In this document: positions 17,345-27,787 of the stretch, one piece after another
How the letters are laid out: every line of letters begins with the position of its first letter
How positions within the stretch are numbered: position 1 is the first letter of the stretch
DNA from: Achromobacter piechaudii NBRC 102461
GTDB taxonomy: Bacteria > Pseudomonadota > Gammaproteobacteria > Burkholderiales > Burkholderiaceae_B
Length of the DNA: 64,000 nt
Assembly (NCBI RefSeq): GCF_001571245.1
Contig: NZ_BCTK01000001.1
Coordinates: 496,001 to 560,000, forward strand
Direction: 5' to 3'
Program-made: the position numbers and the translations under genes
Notes under the pieces: generated by a model
What the model saw: only the letters and a program-made list of their open reading frames with translations
Database searches by the model: none
Told to the model about the DNA's origin: nothing

Positions 17345-17701
17345 CAGTGGGGCAAAAGAGACAGATTTGGGGTAGCAAAACAGCAAGAATCCGTCGTCTT
17401 CACGCTGCGCGCGGAAGGGAACGCCCTTTGCTGACAGGAACTTTAGTAGCGGAATGTAGCCAAAACCTGGTGTCTTTGCGAATACCCCCCACCTACAAGG
17501 GGTAGCCGGCTCAAAGCGCCGTCTGTCCGCAAGGCTAGCCTCGCGATCTGTCTGAAGTGGTCGCGAGAGTGTCTTTTTGTGCTCAAAATTCAGGCTTAGT
17601 CCTTGATTTCGCTCAAAAACAATTTTGAAACTCCCTTGTCATAAGTCGGCAAAGGTAAGCTAAACTTCAGGCACTTCTCAAGCGAGGCTCATAACAGCTT
17701 T
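17345..17701. other. Intergenic region upstream of the desaturase
   Basis: About 360 bases without a gene. It holds a TACCCC / GGGGTA inverted repeat near 17485-17504 and, nearer the desaturase, the promoter and AT-rich palindrome described separately. Nothing else is evident. Confidence 0.5.
17613..17666 (+). promoter_or_regulatory. Candidate operator and promoter of the fatty-acid desaturase gene
   Basis: The palindrome TCAAAA-N4-TTTTGA (17613-17628) lies just upstream of a promoter-like pair, TTGTCA (17636-17641) and TAAACT (17661-17666). The 19-bp spacer is long, so the promoter is weak evidence. The palindrome is of a size suited to a dimeric regulator of membrane-lipid composition (inference). 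Confidence 0.4.
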
Positions 17702-18910
17702 ATGGATTACATCCTCTCCTTCATTGCCGGCGGTCTGACCCAAGCCACTTGGTGGCAGATCGTCGTATTCACCTTGGTCGTGACGCACATCACGATTGTT
17801 GCAGTCACCGTCTTCCTCCATCGCAGCCAAGCGCACCGCGGTCTGGATCTACATCCTGCCGTCATGCATTTCTTCCGCTTCTGGCTCTGGATGACGACCG
17901 GCATGGTCACCAAGGAATGGGTCGCCATCCACCGCAAGCACCACGCCAAGTGCGAAAAGGAAGGCGATCCTCACTCGCCCATGCTGTTCGGCATTTGGAA
18001 GGTGCTGTTCCGCGGCGCGGAGCTGTACCGCGAAGAATCGAACAACAAGGAAACCATGGCCAAGTTTGGCCACGGCACGCCTGACGACTGGCTCGAACGC
18101 AACGTCTACAGCAAGCACAGCTTGTGGGGCGTGTTGTCCATGCTCGCCATCGACGTCGCCCTGTTCGGCGCTGTCGGCGTCACGGTGTGGGCGGTTCAGA
18201 TGGCCTGGATCCCCTTCTGGGCAGCCGGCGTCGTCAACGGTATCGGCCACTACTGGGGCTACCGTAACTACAACAGCCCGGACACCAGCACCAACGTGTT
18301 CCCGTGGGGCATCGTGATTGGCGGCGAAGAGCTGCACAACAACCACCACGCCCACGGCACGTCGGCCAAGTTCTCGGCCAAGTGGTACGAATTCGACATC
18401 GGCTGGTGCTACATCAACATCCTGAAGTTCTTTGGCCTGGCCAAGATCAAGAAGGTTGCGCCCAAGCTCAAGCTGGACGACAGCCGCACCGGCATCGACC
18501 TGCGCACGCTGCAAGGCGTGATCACGCACCGCTACGAAGTCATGGCCCGCTATGCGGACGTGATCAAGAGCGCCGCCCGCGAAGAAATGAACAAGCTGAA
18601 GGCCTCGCGCCAGGAAGGCAACGCTGATTGCGGCTATACCAAGCTGCGTCAAGTGCGCCGCGCCATCCACCGCAACGAGGAAATCCTGCAACCCGAGCAG
18701 CTTGCTGCCGTGGACAGCGCGATTGCCCAAAACAAGTCGTTGTCGACCTTGGTGCAGATGCGCCGCGAACTGGGCCGTATCTGGGAAAGCTCCAGCGCCA
18801 GCAGCGAACAGCTTCTTCATGACCTGCAGGCCTGGTGCCAGCGCGCCCAGCAAAGCGGCATCGCCGGGCTCGAGCAATTCGCTCAACATCTGCGCCGCTA
18901 CGCGGCATGA
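17702..18910 (+). CDS. Membrane fatty-acid (acyl-CoA delta-9 type) desaturase
   Basis: 402 residues. Three histidine boxes for the di-iron centre are intact: H40RSQAH45, H77RKHH81 and H212NNHH216, with a further His in IGHYWGYRNY. Four hydrophobic segments in two hairpins lie before and between the boxes. The enzyme introduces a double bond, normally at C9, into acyl chains at the inner membrane, which changes membrane fluidity. Residues about 290-402 form a helical, charged C-terminal extension (EEILQPEQLAAV and following) not needed for the active site; related long desaturases occur in beta-proteobacteria. The stop overlaps the uvrD start (ATGA), so a membrane-lipid enzyme and a DNA helicase share a message. 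Confidence 0.92.
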   Translation: MDYILSFIAGGLTQATWWQIVVFTLVVTHITIVAVTVFLHRSQAHRGLDLHPAVMHFFRFWLWMTTGMVTKEWVAIHRKHHAKCEKEGDPHSPMLFGIWKVLFRGAELYREESNNKETMAKFGHGTPDDWLERNVYSKHSLWGVLSMLAIDVALFGAVGVTVWAVQMAWIPFWAAGVVNGIGHYWGYRNYNSPDTSTNVFPWGIVIGGEELHNNHHAHGTSAKFSAKWYEFDIGWCYINILKFFGLAKIKKVAPKLKLDDSRTGIDLRTLQGVITHRYEVMARYADVIKSAAREEMNKLKASRQEGNADCGYTKLRQVRRAIHRNEEILQPEQLAAVDSAIAQNKSLSTLVQMRRELGRIWESSSASSEQLLHDLQAWCQRAQQSGIAGLEQFAQHLRRYAA

Positions 18911-21201
18911 TGCTAGAGAAGCTCAACCCTGAACAACGCGCCGCAGTAACGTTAGAACCGCAGCACGCCCTGGTCTTGGCCGGGGCGGGCAGCGGCAAGA
19001 CCCGGGTACTCACTACCCGCATGGCCTGGCTGATTCAAACCGGCCAGGCTTCGCCTTTTGGGCTTCTGGCGGTCACGTTCACCAATAAAGCGGCGCGCGA
19101 GATGCTGGCGCGTATGTCGGCGATCCTGCCGATCGATACGCGCGGCTTGTGGATCGGCACGTTCCACGGCCTTTGCAACCGCATGCTGCGCGCGCATCAT
19201 CGCGATGCCGGCTTGCCGCAAAGCTTCCAGATCCTGGATGTCACCGATCAGCTTGCCGCCATCAAGCGCCTGATGAAGGCCAATGGCGTCGACGACGAAA
19301 AGTATCCGCCCCGCGATGTTCAGCGCTTCATCAATGGCGCCAAGGAAGAAGGTCTGCGTCCCCAGGACGTCGAGGCCTATGACGCCCATCGCCGCCGCCT
19401 GATCGAGGTCTATCAGCTTTACGAAGCCCAGTGCCAGCGCGAAGGCGTGGTCGACTTCGCCGAGCTGCTGCTGCGCGCCTACGAGCTGTTGTCGCGCAAC
19501 GCGCCGGTGCGTGAACACTACCAGCGCCGTTTCCGCCACATTCTGGTCGACGAGTTCCAGGACACCAACACGCTGCAGTACAAGTGGCTGCGCCTGTTGG
19601 CCGGTGGGGGCGCGGCCATCTTCGCCGTGGGCGACGATGACCAGTCCATCTATGCGTTCCGTGGCGCGAACGTCGGCAACATGTCCGACTTCGAACGCGA
19701 TTACGCGCACGGCACCGTGATCCGTCTTGAGCAGAACTACCGCTCGTTCGGACACATCCTGGATTCCGCGAACGCACTGATCGGCCACAACAGCGGCCGC
19801 CTGGGCAAGAATCTGTGGACGGACCAGGGCGAAGGCGAACCGGTACGCGTCATCGAACAGCCGTCGGACGGCATGGAAGCCCAATGGATCGTGGACGAAA
19901 TTCGTTCGCTCATCCATGACGGCAGCCTACGCCGCGAAATCGCCGTGCTGTATCGCAGCAACGCGCAGTCGCGCGTGATCGAGCACGCCATTTTCTCGGC
20001 CGGCATTCCGTACAAGGTCTATGGCGGTCTGCGCTTCTTCGAACGCCAGGAAATCAAGCACGCGCTGGCATACCTGCGCTTGATGGCCAACCCCCACGAC
20101 GATACGTCGTGGATGCGGGTCGTCAATTTCCCGACGCGGGGCATCGGCGCACGCACGCTTGAGCAGCTGGCTGACGCCGCGCGCGCTCACGACACCAGCC
20201 TGTACGGCGCGGTGGCGCTGGTGGGCGGCAAGGGCGGATCCAACCTGGCGCAGTTTGCGCAGCTGATCCATCGCCTGATCGAAGAAACGCGCGACCTGCC
20301 GCTGCCTGAAATGGTCGAGCACATGCTCGAAACCAGCGGCCTGAACGCGCACTACAAGGCCGAACGCGAAGGGGCCGAGCGGCTGGAAAACTTGAACGAA
20401 TTGATCACCGCCGCGGCGGTGTTCGCATCGGAAGAGAACTACGACGGCATGCCCGCTGGCGTGGTGCCGGATCAGGCCACCTCATCGACATTGATGCCTG
20501 GCGTCGTCGATGCGCCCATCGTTGCATCGGACGGTTTGACGCCGCTGGCGGCCTTCCTGTCGCATGCGGCGCTTGAGGCTGGCGACAACCAGGCGCAGCA
20601 AGGCCAGGACGCCGTTCAGCTCATGACGGTGCACGCTGCCAAGGGTCTGGAATTCGATGCCGTCTTCATCACCGGCCTTGAAGAAGGTCTGTTCCCGCAC
20701 GAGAACAGCATTCTTGAGCAGTCCGGACTGGAAGAAGAGCGTCGCCTGATGTATGTGGCGATCACCCGCGCACGCCAGCGTCTGTACATCAGCCTGGCAC
20801 AAAGCCGGATGCTGCACGGCCAGACGCGCTACGCGATGCGCTCGCGATTCCTGGACGAAATTCCCGAAGAGCATTTGAAGTGGCTGTCGCCCAAGGCCGG
20901 GCTTGCGCCGGTCAGCAGTACGGGCGCCGGGTGGGGCGGCGGTAATCGCGGCGATGCGTTTGGCCGCAAGGCAACCAATACCATTGCGCCGCGTCAACCG
21001 CGTGGCGTGGCCACCGGTGTCACGGTGGGCGACAAGCAGTATCGTGTGGGTCAGGGCGTGCATCACGCGCGGTTTGGCGATGGCACGATTATTGGCTTGA
21101 GCGGCGCTGGACAGGACGCCCAGGCGGAAATCCAGTTTCGTGACGTGGGCGCCAAGACCTTGGCGCTGGGTATCGCGAAGCTGGATATTGTTCAGGGTTA
21201 A
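18907..21201 (+). CDS. uvrD: UvrD/PcrA-type superfamily 1 DNA helicase
   Basis: 764 residues. The helicase motifs appear in order: Q motif LNPEQRAAV, Walker A GAGSGKT (26-32), TFTNKAAREM, DEFQDTN (about 215), GDDDQSIYAFRGA, QNYRS, LMTVHAAKGLEFD and YVAITRARQRLY. The C-terminal Tudor-like domain (YRVGQGVHHARFGDGTIIG) that contacts RNA polymerase in UvrD/PcrA is present. It unwinds DNA 3'-5' in nucleotide-excision and mismatch repair and may back-track RNA polymerase. The ATG at 18907 overlaps the desaturase stop; a longer frame extending to 18835 is inside the desaturase. uvrB and lexA lie in the same window but far away. Confidence 0.95.
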   Translation: MMLEKLNPEQRAAVTLEPQHALVLAGAGSGKTRVLTTRMAWLIQTGQASPFGLLAVTFTNKAAREMLARMSAILPIDTRGLWIGTFHGLCNRMLRAHHRDAGLPQSFQILDVTDQLAAIKRLMKANGVDDEKYPPRDVQRFINGAKEEGLRPQDVEAYDAHRRRLIEVYQLYEAQCQREGVVDFAELLLRAYELLSRNAPVREHYQRRFRHILVDEFQDTNTLQYKWLRLLAGGGAAIFAVGDDDQSIYAFRGANVGNMSDFERDYAHGTVIRLEQNYRSFGHILDSANALIGHNSGRLGKNLWTDQGEGEPVRVIEQPSDGMEAQWIVDEIRSLIHDGSLRREIAVLYRSNAQSRVIEHAIFSAGIPYKVYGGLRFFERQEIKHALAYLRLMANPHDDTSWMRVVNFPTRGIGARTLEQLADAARAHDTSLYGAVALVGGKGGSNLAQFAQLIHRLIEETRDLPLPEMVEHMLETSGLNAHYKAEREGAERLENLNELITAAAVFASEENYDGMPAGVVPDQATSSTLMPGVVDAPIVASDGLTPLAAFLSHAALEAGDNQAQQGQDAVQLMTVHAAKGLEFDAVFITGLEEGLFPHENSILEQSGLEEERRLMYVAITRARQRLYISLAQSRMLHGQTRYAMRSRFLDEIPEEHLKWLSPKAGLAPVSSTGAGWGGGNRGDAFGRKATNTIAPRQPRGVATGVTVGDKQYRVGQGVHHARFGDGTIIGLSGAGQDAQAEIQFRDVGAKTLALGIAKLDIVQG

Positions 21202-21203
21202 AC

Positions 21204-21509
21204 ATGGCCAACAACGAGTCCCCGAAAGCCGAACTGTCGTCGCTGCGTGCCGAGGTCGATGAAATCGATCAGCAGATCATGCTGCTGTTGGGCGTGCGGT
21301 TTCGCTGCACGGACATGATCGGCGAATTGAAGACCAATCACGGCATGGACCTGGTGGACCCGCAACGGGAAACCCAGCAGGTCGAACGCATTCGCCGTTT
21401 GGCCGAAGAGGCGGGCGTGCCGCCCGCCCTGGCCGAAACCATCTTGCGCGAAGTGATCGACACCGTGATCGATCATCACACTCGCCTGCGCGAACGTCCG
21501 TATTCGTGA
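21204..21509 (+). CDS. Chorismate mutase-like protein (AroQ fold)
   Basis: 101 residues, the size of a single AroQ-class domain. Helix 1 (LSSLRAEVDEIDQQIMLLLGVRFRCTDMIGELK) shows the expected pattern with Arg15 and the D-IDQQI motif, then MDLVDPQRETQQVERIR and an acidic third helix. Chorismate mutase converts chorismate to prephenate; stand-alone members can also act on isochorismate in salicylate metabolism, and the exact substrate is not settled here. The usual Arg/Lys/Gln active-site set appears mostly conserved. It starts two bases after the uvrD stop, so it shares its message, though no functional link is obvious. Confidence 0.85.
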   Translation: MANNESPKAELSSLRAEVDEIDQQIMLLLGVRFRCTDMIGELKTNHGMDLVDPQRETQQVERIRRLAEEAGVPPALAETILREVIDTVIDHHTRLRERPYS

Positions 21510-21555
21510 TTGAGAGCGGGGGGCTGAGTCATCGGCCCCCCGTTAGCCTGCGCCC

Positions 21556-23490
21556 TCAGGCTTCGCTGCGGTCGATCTCTTCCAGGGAACCCTGGATTTC
21601 CAACCATTGCTCTTCGAGCTCGTCCATGCGCTTGCCGTGTTCGCCGTGCTCGGCCATGACCTTCTGACGTTCCGCGCGGCGGGCGTCTGAATACAGGTCT
21701 GCGTCGGCGATGATGGCGTCCAGCGCGTGCAGCTTGGCGCGCAGTTTTTCCATTTCGGTTTCGACCTTGGCCAGCTTCGATTCCAGCGGCTTGCGCAGCG
21801 CGGAAAGGCGTTGGCGCTGTTCGGCCTCGGCGCGCCGCTGGGCCTTGCGGTCCACGACCGGCTCGCCACCTTCGGCATTTTCGCGCGCGGCTTCGGCGCG
21901 TTCGCCGGCGTTGCGAGCGGCCAGCCAATCACGATAGTCCTCCAGGTCGCCATCGAATTCGCGCACCGCGCCATCCGCGACAATCCAGAAACTATCCACG
22001 GTGGTACGCAGCAGGTGTCGGTCATGCGAAACCAGCAGCATGCTGCCGCCGAAGTCGGCCAGTGCGGCGGCCAGCGCCTCGCGCGTCTCGACGTCCAAGT
22101 GGTTGCTGGGTTCGTCCAGCAGCAGCAGGTTGGGCTTTTGCCAGACGATCAGCGACAGCGCCAGCCGCGCTTTCTCGCCGCCAGACATCGGTCCGACCTT
22201 GCTGGTGACCGTGTCGCCGGAAAAACCGAAGCCGCCCAGATAATTGCGCAGCTCCTGTTCGCGCGTTTCCGGGGCCAGGCGGGCCAGATGCGCGATGGGC
22301 GTGCTGTCTACGTCCAGCATATCCAGCTGGTGCTGGTGAAAGTACCCGATGGCCAGGCCGCGCGACGCGCGTCGTTCACCCGCTTGCACGGGGATTTCTT
22401 CGGCCAAGGTCTTGATCAGCGTGCTCTTGCCCGCGCCGTTGGCGCCCAGCACGCCGACACGGCTGCCCGCGCGCACCATCAGGGTGACGTCGCGCAGGAT
22501 CGGAATCGCGTTGCCAGCCGCGTCGGTGTAACCGGCGGACAGGTGCTCAAGCGTCAGCAGCGGGTCGGGCACTTGATCGGGCGACGGGATGCGAATGTCG
22601 ATGCCCGCTTCGGCCTGCAGCGGCGCCAGCACCTGCATGCGAGCCAGCGCCTTGACACGGCTTTGCGCCTGTTTGGCCTTGGACGCCTTGGCCTTGAAGC
22701 GATCGATGAACCCTTGCAGACGGGCGGTTTCGCGGGTCTGGCGTTCGTAGGCGATGTTGGTCTGGCGCAGGCGTTCAGCACGCTGCGTCAGGAAGTCCCC
22801 ATAGCCACCGCGATAGCGCACCAGCTTGGCGTGGTCGAAATGCAGGATCGACTTGGCCACCGCGTCCAGGAATTCGGTGTCGTGGGAGATCAGCATGACC
22901 GTGCCCGGATAGGCGCCCAGCCACTTCTCCAGCCACAGCATCGCGTCCAGATCCAAGTGGTTCGTGGGTTCGTCCAGCAGCAGCAATTCCGAGGGGGCCA
23001 TCAGCGCGCTGGCCAAGGCCAGGCGCATGCGCCAGCCACCCGAGAAACTCTCGACTGGCAGCATCCACTCATGCGGCTTGAAACCCAGGCCGGCCAGCAA
23101 TTGCTCGGCGCGCGAGGCGGCGCTCCAGGCGCCCGCTTCGATCAGGGCGGCTTCCACCTCGGCGATCTGCGTGCCCTGGTCATCGGTGAGTTGCGCGCGG
23201 CGTGCCTGCAACTCGCGTAGATGCGTGTCGCCATCAATGACGAATTCGCGGGCAGGGCGGTCGTCGGCGTCCAGCTCTTGCTTGACACTGGCGATGCGCC
23301 AGCCGGCCGGCAGATTCACCGTGCCGGCGTCCAGGTCCAGCGCGCCGGTGAGCAGCGCAAACAGCGACGATTTGCCCGCGCCGTTCTTGCCGACGATGCC
23401 AACGCGCTCGCCAGGGTGCACAACAAATTCAGCGCCGTCCAACAGCACTTTCGTGCCGCGGCGCAAGGTCAATCCAGTAGCGCGTATCAC
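21556..23490 (-). CDS. ABC-F family ATPase (YheS/Uup type)
   Basis: 644 residues with two ABC domains and no membrane segments. Walker A motifs GKNGAGKSS and GANGAGKST, signatures SFSGGWRMRLALA and MSGGEKARLALS, and Walker B motifs LLLLDEPTNHLD and LLLLDEPSNHLD are intact. Between them lies the P-site tRNA-interaction-like linker (about 240-300, rich in Lys/Arg/Ala), and the C-terminal 120 residues form a charged coiled coil. ABC-F proteins bind the ribosomal E site and rescue or tune translation. It starts with GTG inside the prmB stop (GTGA overlap). Pairing with PrmB, a methyltransferase of ribosomal protein L3, gives a ribosome-focused two-gene unit. Confidence 0.93.
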   Translation of the reverse strand: MIRATGLTLRRGTKVLLDGAEFVVHPGERVGIVGKNGAGKSSLFALLTGALDLDAGTVNLPAGWRIASVKQELDADDRPAREFVIDGDTHLRELQARRAQLTDDQGTQIAEVEAALIEAGAWSAASRAEQLLAGLGFKPHEWMLPVESFSGGWRMRLALASALMAPSELLLLDEPTNHLDLDAMLWLEKWLGAYPGTVMLISHDTEFLDAVAKSILHFDHAKLVRYRGGYGDFLTQRAERLRQTNIAYERQTRETARLQGFIDRFKAKASKAKQAQSRVKALARMQVLAPLQAEAGIDIRIPSPDQVPDPLLTLEHLSAGYTDAAGNAIPILRDVTLMVRAGSRVGVLGANGAGKSTLIKTLAEEIPVQAGERRASRGLAIGYFHQHQLDMLDVDSTPIAHLARLAPETREQELRNYLGGFGFSGDTVTSKVGPMSGGEKARLALSLIVWQKPNLLLLDEPSNHLDVETREALAAALADFGGSMLLVSHDRHLLRTTVDSFWIVADGAVREFDGDLEDYRDWLAARNAGERAEAARENAEGGEPVVDRKAQRRAEAEQRQRLSALRKPLESKLAKVETEMEKLRAKLHALDAIIADADLYSDARRAERQKVMAEHGEHGKRMDELEEQWLEIQGSLEEIDRSEA

Positions 23491-24383
23491 AGGCTGAGTT
23501 GCTCGCGGGTAAGCAGCAGGATCTGGTCCGAGGCTTCTTCCGTGTCCAGCCAGACGGGCGACAACTGCGGGAAGGCGGCTTCGAAGAAGTCGCGCTCATG
23601 ACCGATTTCCAGGACGATCACGCCTTCGGGCGCGAGGTACTTCGGCGCCGATGCCAGGATGCGCCGCACCAGATCCATGCCGTCATCGCCACCGGCCAGC
23701 GCCAGTTGCGGCTCGTGACGGTACTCCTGGGGCAATACGTCCATCGATCCGCTGTTCACATAGGGCGGGTTGCAGACAATGACGTCGTATTGGCACGCCG
23801 GCAACTGGTCGAACAGATTGCTTTCGTGCAGGTCCAGGCGCTCGGCCAGGCCGTAGTCGTCCACGTTGCGGCGGGCGACTTCCAGCGCATCGGCGGACAC
23901 GTCGACCGCGTCCACATGGGCGTTGGGAAACGCCATGGCCGCCAGAATGGCCAGGCATCCGGATCCGGTGCACATGTCCAACACATTTTCCACGGCGTAG
24001 GGGTCCTGCACCCAGGGGGCAAGGCCTTCGTCCAGCAGCTCGGCAATGGGCGAGCGCGGCACGATGACGCGCTTGTCCACGTAGAAACGATGGCCGCGCA
24101 GCCAGGCCTCGTTGGTCAGGTAGGCCGCGGGCACGCGCTCGGTGACGCGACGCTCCAGCAGATCCAGCACGCGGTCGCGCTCTTCCCGCACGACGCGGGC
24201 GTCCAGGAAGGGTTCCAGCGTGTCCAGCGGCAAGTGCAGGGCGTGCAGGGTCAGATAGACCGCCTCGTCCCAGGCATTGTCGCTACCGTGCCCCAGCGCC
24301 ACCTGGGCGCCGTTCATGCGCGATACGCCATAACGGATGAGGTCGCGCAGGGTCAGCAATTCTTGGCGGGCGGATTGATACAT
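23487..24383 (-). CDS. prmB: 50S ribosomal protein L3 glutamine methyltransferase
   Basis: 298 residues, compared with about 310 in E. coli. The class I methyltransferase core has VLDMCTGSGCLAILAA for SAM binding and the NPPY motif of glutamine N5-methyltransferases (VIVCNPPYVN), and the helical N-terminal domain has the YLTNEAWLRGHRFYVDKRVIVPRSPI segment. PrmB methylates a conserved glutamine of L3 and supports ribosome assembly. The ATG at 24383 gives MYQSARQELLTLRDLIRYG; upstream in-frame codons lie in the intergenic region and lack a good ribosome-binding site. The stop overlaps the GTG of the ABC-F gene. Confidence 0.93.
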   Translation of the reverse strand: MYQSARQELLTLRDLIRYGVSRMNGAQVALGHGSDNAWDEAVYLTLHALHLPLDTLEPFLDARVVREERDRVLDLLERRVTERVPAAYLTNEAWLRGHRFYVDKRVIVPRSPIAELLDEGLAPWVQDPYAVENVLDMCTGSGCLAILAAMAFPNAHVDAVDVSADALEVARRNVDDYGLAERLDLHESNLFDQLPACQYDVIVCNPPYVNSGSMDVLPQEYRHEPQLALAGGDDGMDLVRRILASAPKYLAPEGVIVLEIGHERDFFEAAFPQLSPVWLDTEEASDQILLLTREQLSL

Positions 24384-24421
24384 AACAGGCCTTTTATTCC
24401 CGTTCAGCATGCCGAACGAGG

Positions 24422-24448
24422 AAAAAACACCCCCCATCGGAGGGGGGC
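24422..24448 (-). terminator. Intrinsic terminator of the dapC-dapD-dapE operon
   Basis: Read on the minus strand: six C, a 6-nt loop, six G, then TG and a run of T. It lies just after the dapE stop. Confidence 0.9.
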
Positions 24449-24470
24449 AGTGCGTCCGCATAGCGGCGTT

Positions 24471-25610
<1,140 letters not shown>

Positions 25611-26432
25611 TTACGCCCTCAGCAAATCGTTGATGCTGGTCTTGGCGCGCGTTTGCGCGTCGACGCGCTTGACGATCACGGCGCAAGCCAGGCTGTGCGA
25701 GCCATCGGCCGAGGGCAGCGAGCCGGGCACCACGACCGAGCCCGACGGCACGCGGCCATAGGTGATCTTGCCGGTGGCGCGGTCGAAGATCTTGGTGCTT
25801 TGCGACAGGAACACGCCCATGGCCAGCACCGAGTTTTCTTCCACGATCACGCCTTCCACGACTTCCGAGCGGGCGCCGATGAAGCAGTTGTCTTCGATGA
25901 TGGTGGGGTTGGCTTGCAGGGGTTCCAGCACGCCGCCAATGCCCACGCCACCGGACAGGTGCACGTTCTTGCCGATCTGCGCGCACGAACCGACGGTGGC
26001 CCAGGTGTCGACCATGGTGCCTTCATCGACGTAGGCGCCGATGTTGACGTAGGAGGGCATCAGCACCACGTTGCGGGCGATGTATGCGCCGCGACGGGCG
26101 ACGGCGGGGGGCACGACGCGATAGCCGCCTTGCTTGAAGGCGTTGTCGCCGTATTCGGAGAACTTGAGCGGCACCTTGTCGTAGAACTGCAGCGGTGCCT
26201 GGCCCATGATGGCGTTGTCGTTCAGGCGGAACGACAGCAGCACGGCCTTCTTGATCCACTGGTGCACGACCCAGTCGTCGTTGATTTTCTCAGCCACGCG
26301 CAGGCGGCCCAGATCCAGCCCGTCGATGGTGTGTTCCACCGCTTCGCGCACTTCGGCGCTGGCGTCGGTGGGAGACAGGTTGGTCCGGTCGTCCCAGGCT
26401 TTTTCGATGGTGGTCTGAAGGTCGAGAGTCAT
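25611..26432 (-). CDS. dapD: Tetrahydrodipicolinate N-succinyltransferase
   Basis: 273 residues, full length. An N-terminal helical domain leads into a left-handed beta-helix of hexapeptide repeats ([43 protein letters not shown], and [25 protein letters not shown]). The enzyme succinylates tetrahydrodipicolinate using succinyl-CoA as a homotrimer. It lies 24 bases after dapC and abuts dapE, so the operon encodes three successive steps of the succinylase branch of lysine synthesis. Confidence 0.97.
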   Translation of the reverse strand: MTLDLQTTIEKAWDDRTNLSPTDASAEVREAVEHTIDGLDLGRLRVAEKINDDWVVHQWIKKAVLLSFRLNDNAIMGQAPLQFYDKVPLKFSEYGDNAFKQGGYRVVPPAVARRGAYIARNVVLMPSYVNIGAYVDEGTMVDTWATVGSCAQIGKNVHLSGGVGIGGVLEPLQANPTIIEDNCFIGARSEVVEGVIVEENSVLAMGVFLSQSTKIFDRATGKITYGRVPSGSVVVPGSLPSADGSHSLACAVIVKRVDAQTRAKTSINDLLRA

Positions 26433-26456
26433 AGCGGCTCAGCTTTTAAAGGTTGA

Positions 26457-27653
26457 TCAAACAGAGGTATGTACAAAATGGGCGATGCGCTCGGCTGCTT
26501 GCACGCAGTCAGCCAAGGGCGCCACCAACGCAATACGGATACGGCCGTGGCCGGGGTTCACGCCATGCGCTTCCCGCGCCAGGAAACTGCCCGGCAGAAC
26601 GGTAACACCGGTGCGGCCATAAAGGTCACGGACAAATGCCGTATCGGCCCCTGGCGTGGCCGCCCATAGGTAAAAAGAAGCCTTGGGGCGTGACACATCC
26701 AGCACTCTTTCAAGGATGGGGACCACGGCGTCGAATTTTTCACGGTACAGGCGGCGGTTGTCTTTCACGTGCGCCTCGTCCGTCCAGGCGGCGATGCTGG
26801 CCGCCGACACCAGCGGGCTCATGGCACTGCCATGATACGTGCGATACAGCAGGAAGCGGCCGATAAGCGCCGCGTCGCCGGCCACGAAACCGGACCGCAG
26901 GCCTGGCACATTGGAACGCTTGGACAGGCTGGAAAACGCCACCAGATTGCGGTAATCATCGCGGCCCAGGCGGCGTGCCGCTTGCAGGCTGCCCAGCGGC
27001 GCATCGCCCTCATCCAGATAGATCTCGGAATAGCACTCGTCCGACGCAATCACGAAGCCGTAGCGGTCGGACAATTTGAACAGGGCTTCCCATTCGTTCA
27101 TCGACATCACGTTGCCGGCCGGGTTGCCCGGCGAGCACACGAAGACCAGCCGAGTCTTCTTCCAGACGGCCTCGGGCACCTGATTCCAGTCGCTGGAAAA
27201 GTTGCGCAAGGGGTCGGCATTGACGAAGTAGGGCGTGGCGCCCGCCAGCAGCGTCGCGCCTTCGTAGATCTGATAGAACGGGTTGGGGCAGATCACGACC
27301 GAAGCGGCCGAGGGATCGATCACCGTCTGCGTAAAGGCGAACAGCGCCTCGCGCGAGCCCAGCGCCGGCAACACCTGCGTGTCGATGTCGGGTGCGGGAA
27401 TGCTGTAGCGGCGCGCCAGCCAGCCCGAAATTGCCTCTCGAAGCGCCGGCTCGCCCTTGGTGGACGGGTACACCGACAGGCCGCCCATATGGTCGCGAAT
27501 CGCCTGCGCCACGCGTTCCGGCGCGGCGTGCTTGGGCTCGCCAATCGACAGATTGATAGGCGTCAGGCCGTTCTGCTGCGCGGCGGCCGAGGCCAGCAAG
27601 GCACGCAATTTTTCGAACGGGTAGGGGTGTAAAGCATCGAGGCGCGGATTCAT
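26457..27653 (-). CDS. dapC: Succinyldiaminopimelate transaminase
   Basis: 398 residues, a fold-type I PLP aminotransferase. The PLP lysine lies in FSSLSKRSNVPGLRSGFVAGD, the phosphate-binding and Asn/Asp/Tyr residues in SPGNPAGNVMS and IASDECYSEIYL, and the substrate Arg near the C-terminus in RIRIALVAP. It converts N-succinyl-2-amino-6-ketopimelate to N-succinyl-LL-DAP with glutamate. The start MNPRLDALHPYPFEKLRALLA at 27653 is the conserved one; a longer frame runs through the tRNA and is not used. It is the first gene of the dap operon, divergent from tRNA-Leu. Confidence 0.95.
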   Translation of the reverse strand: MNPRLDALHPYPFEKLRALLASAAAQQNGLTPINLSIGEPKHAAPERVAQAIRDHMGGLSVYPSTKGEPALREAISGWLARRYSIPAPDIDTQVLPALGSREALFAFTQTVIDPSAASVVICPNPFYQIYEGATLLAGATPYFVNADPLRNFSSDWNQVPEAVWKKTRLVFVCSPGNPAGNVMSMNEWEALFKLSDRYGFVIASDECYSEIYLDEGDAPLGSLQAARRLGRDDYRNLVAFSSLSKRSNVPGLRSGFVAGDAALIGRFLLYRTYHGSAMSPLVSAASIAAWTDEAHVKDNRRLYREKFDAVVPILERVLDVSRPKASFYLWAATPGADTAFVRDLYGRTGVTVLPGSFLAREAHGVNPGHGRIRIALVAPLADCVQAAERIAHFVHTSV

Positions 27654-27677
27654 GACGCAAGATTTTAACAAGCAAGC

Positions 27678-27683
27678 TACAAT
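27678..27683 (+). promoter_or_regulatory. Putative -10 element for tRNA-Leu
   Basis: TACAAT lies 18 bases upstream of the tRNA, at the right distance for a short leader. A clear -35 was not found, so this is only suggestive. Confidence 0.35.
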
Positions 27684-27700
27684 AGCGGGCTTGACCTTTA

Positions 27701-27787
27701 GCGAAGGTGGCGAAATTGGTAGACGCACCAGGTTTAGGTCCTGACGCCGTAACAGGTGTAGGGGTTCGAGTCCCCTCCTTCGCACCA
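27701..27787 (+). tRNA. tRNA-Leu (anticodon UAG)
   Basis: 87 bases including an encoded CCA. The acceptor arms GCGAAGG and CCTTCGC pair perfectly. The anticodon arm AGG-TTTAGGT-CCT gives the anticodon TAG (UAG), which reads CUN leucine codons. The T arm GGGG-TTCGAGT-CCCC is complete, and the long variable arm fits a class II tRNA, as expected for leucine. Confidence 0.97.
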
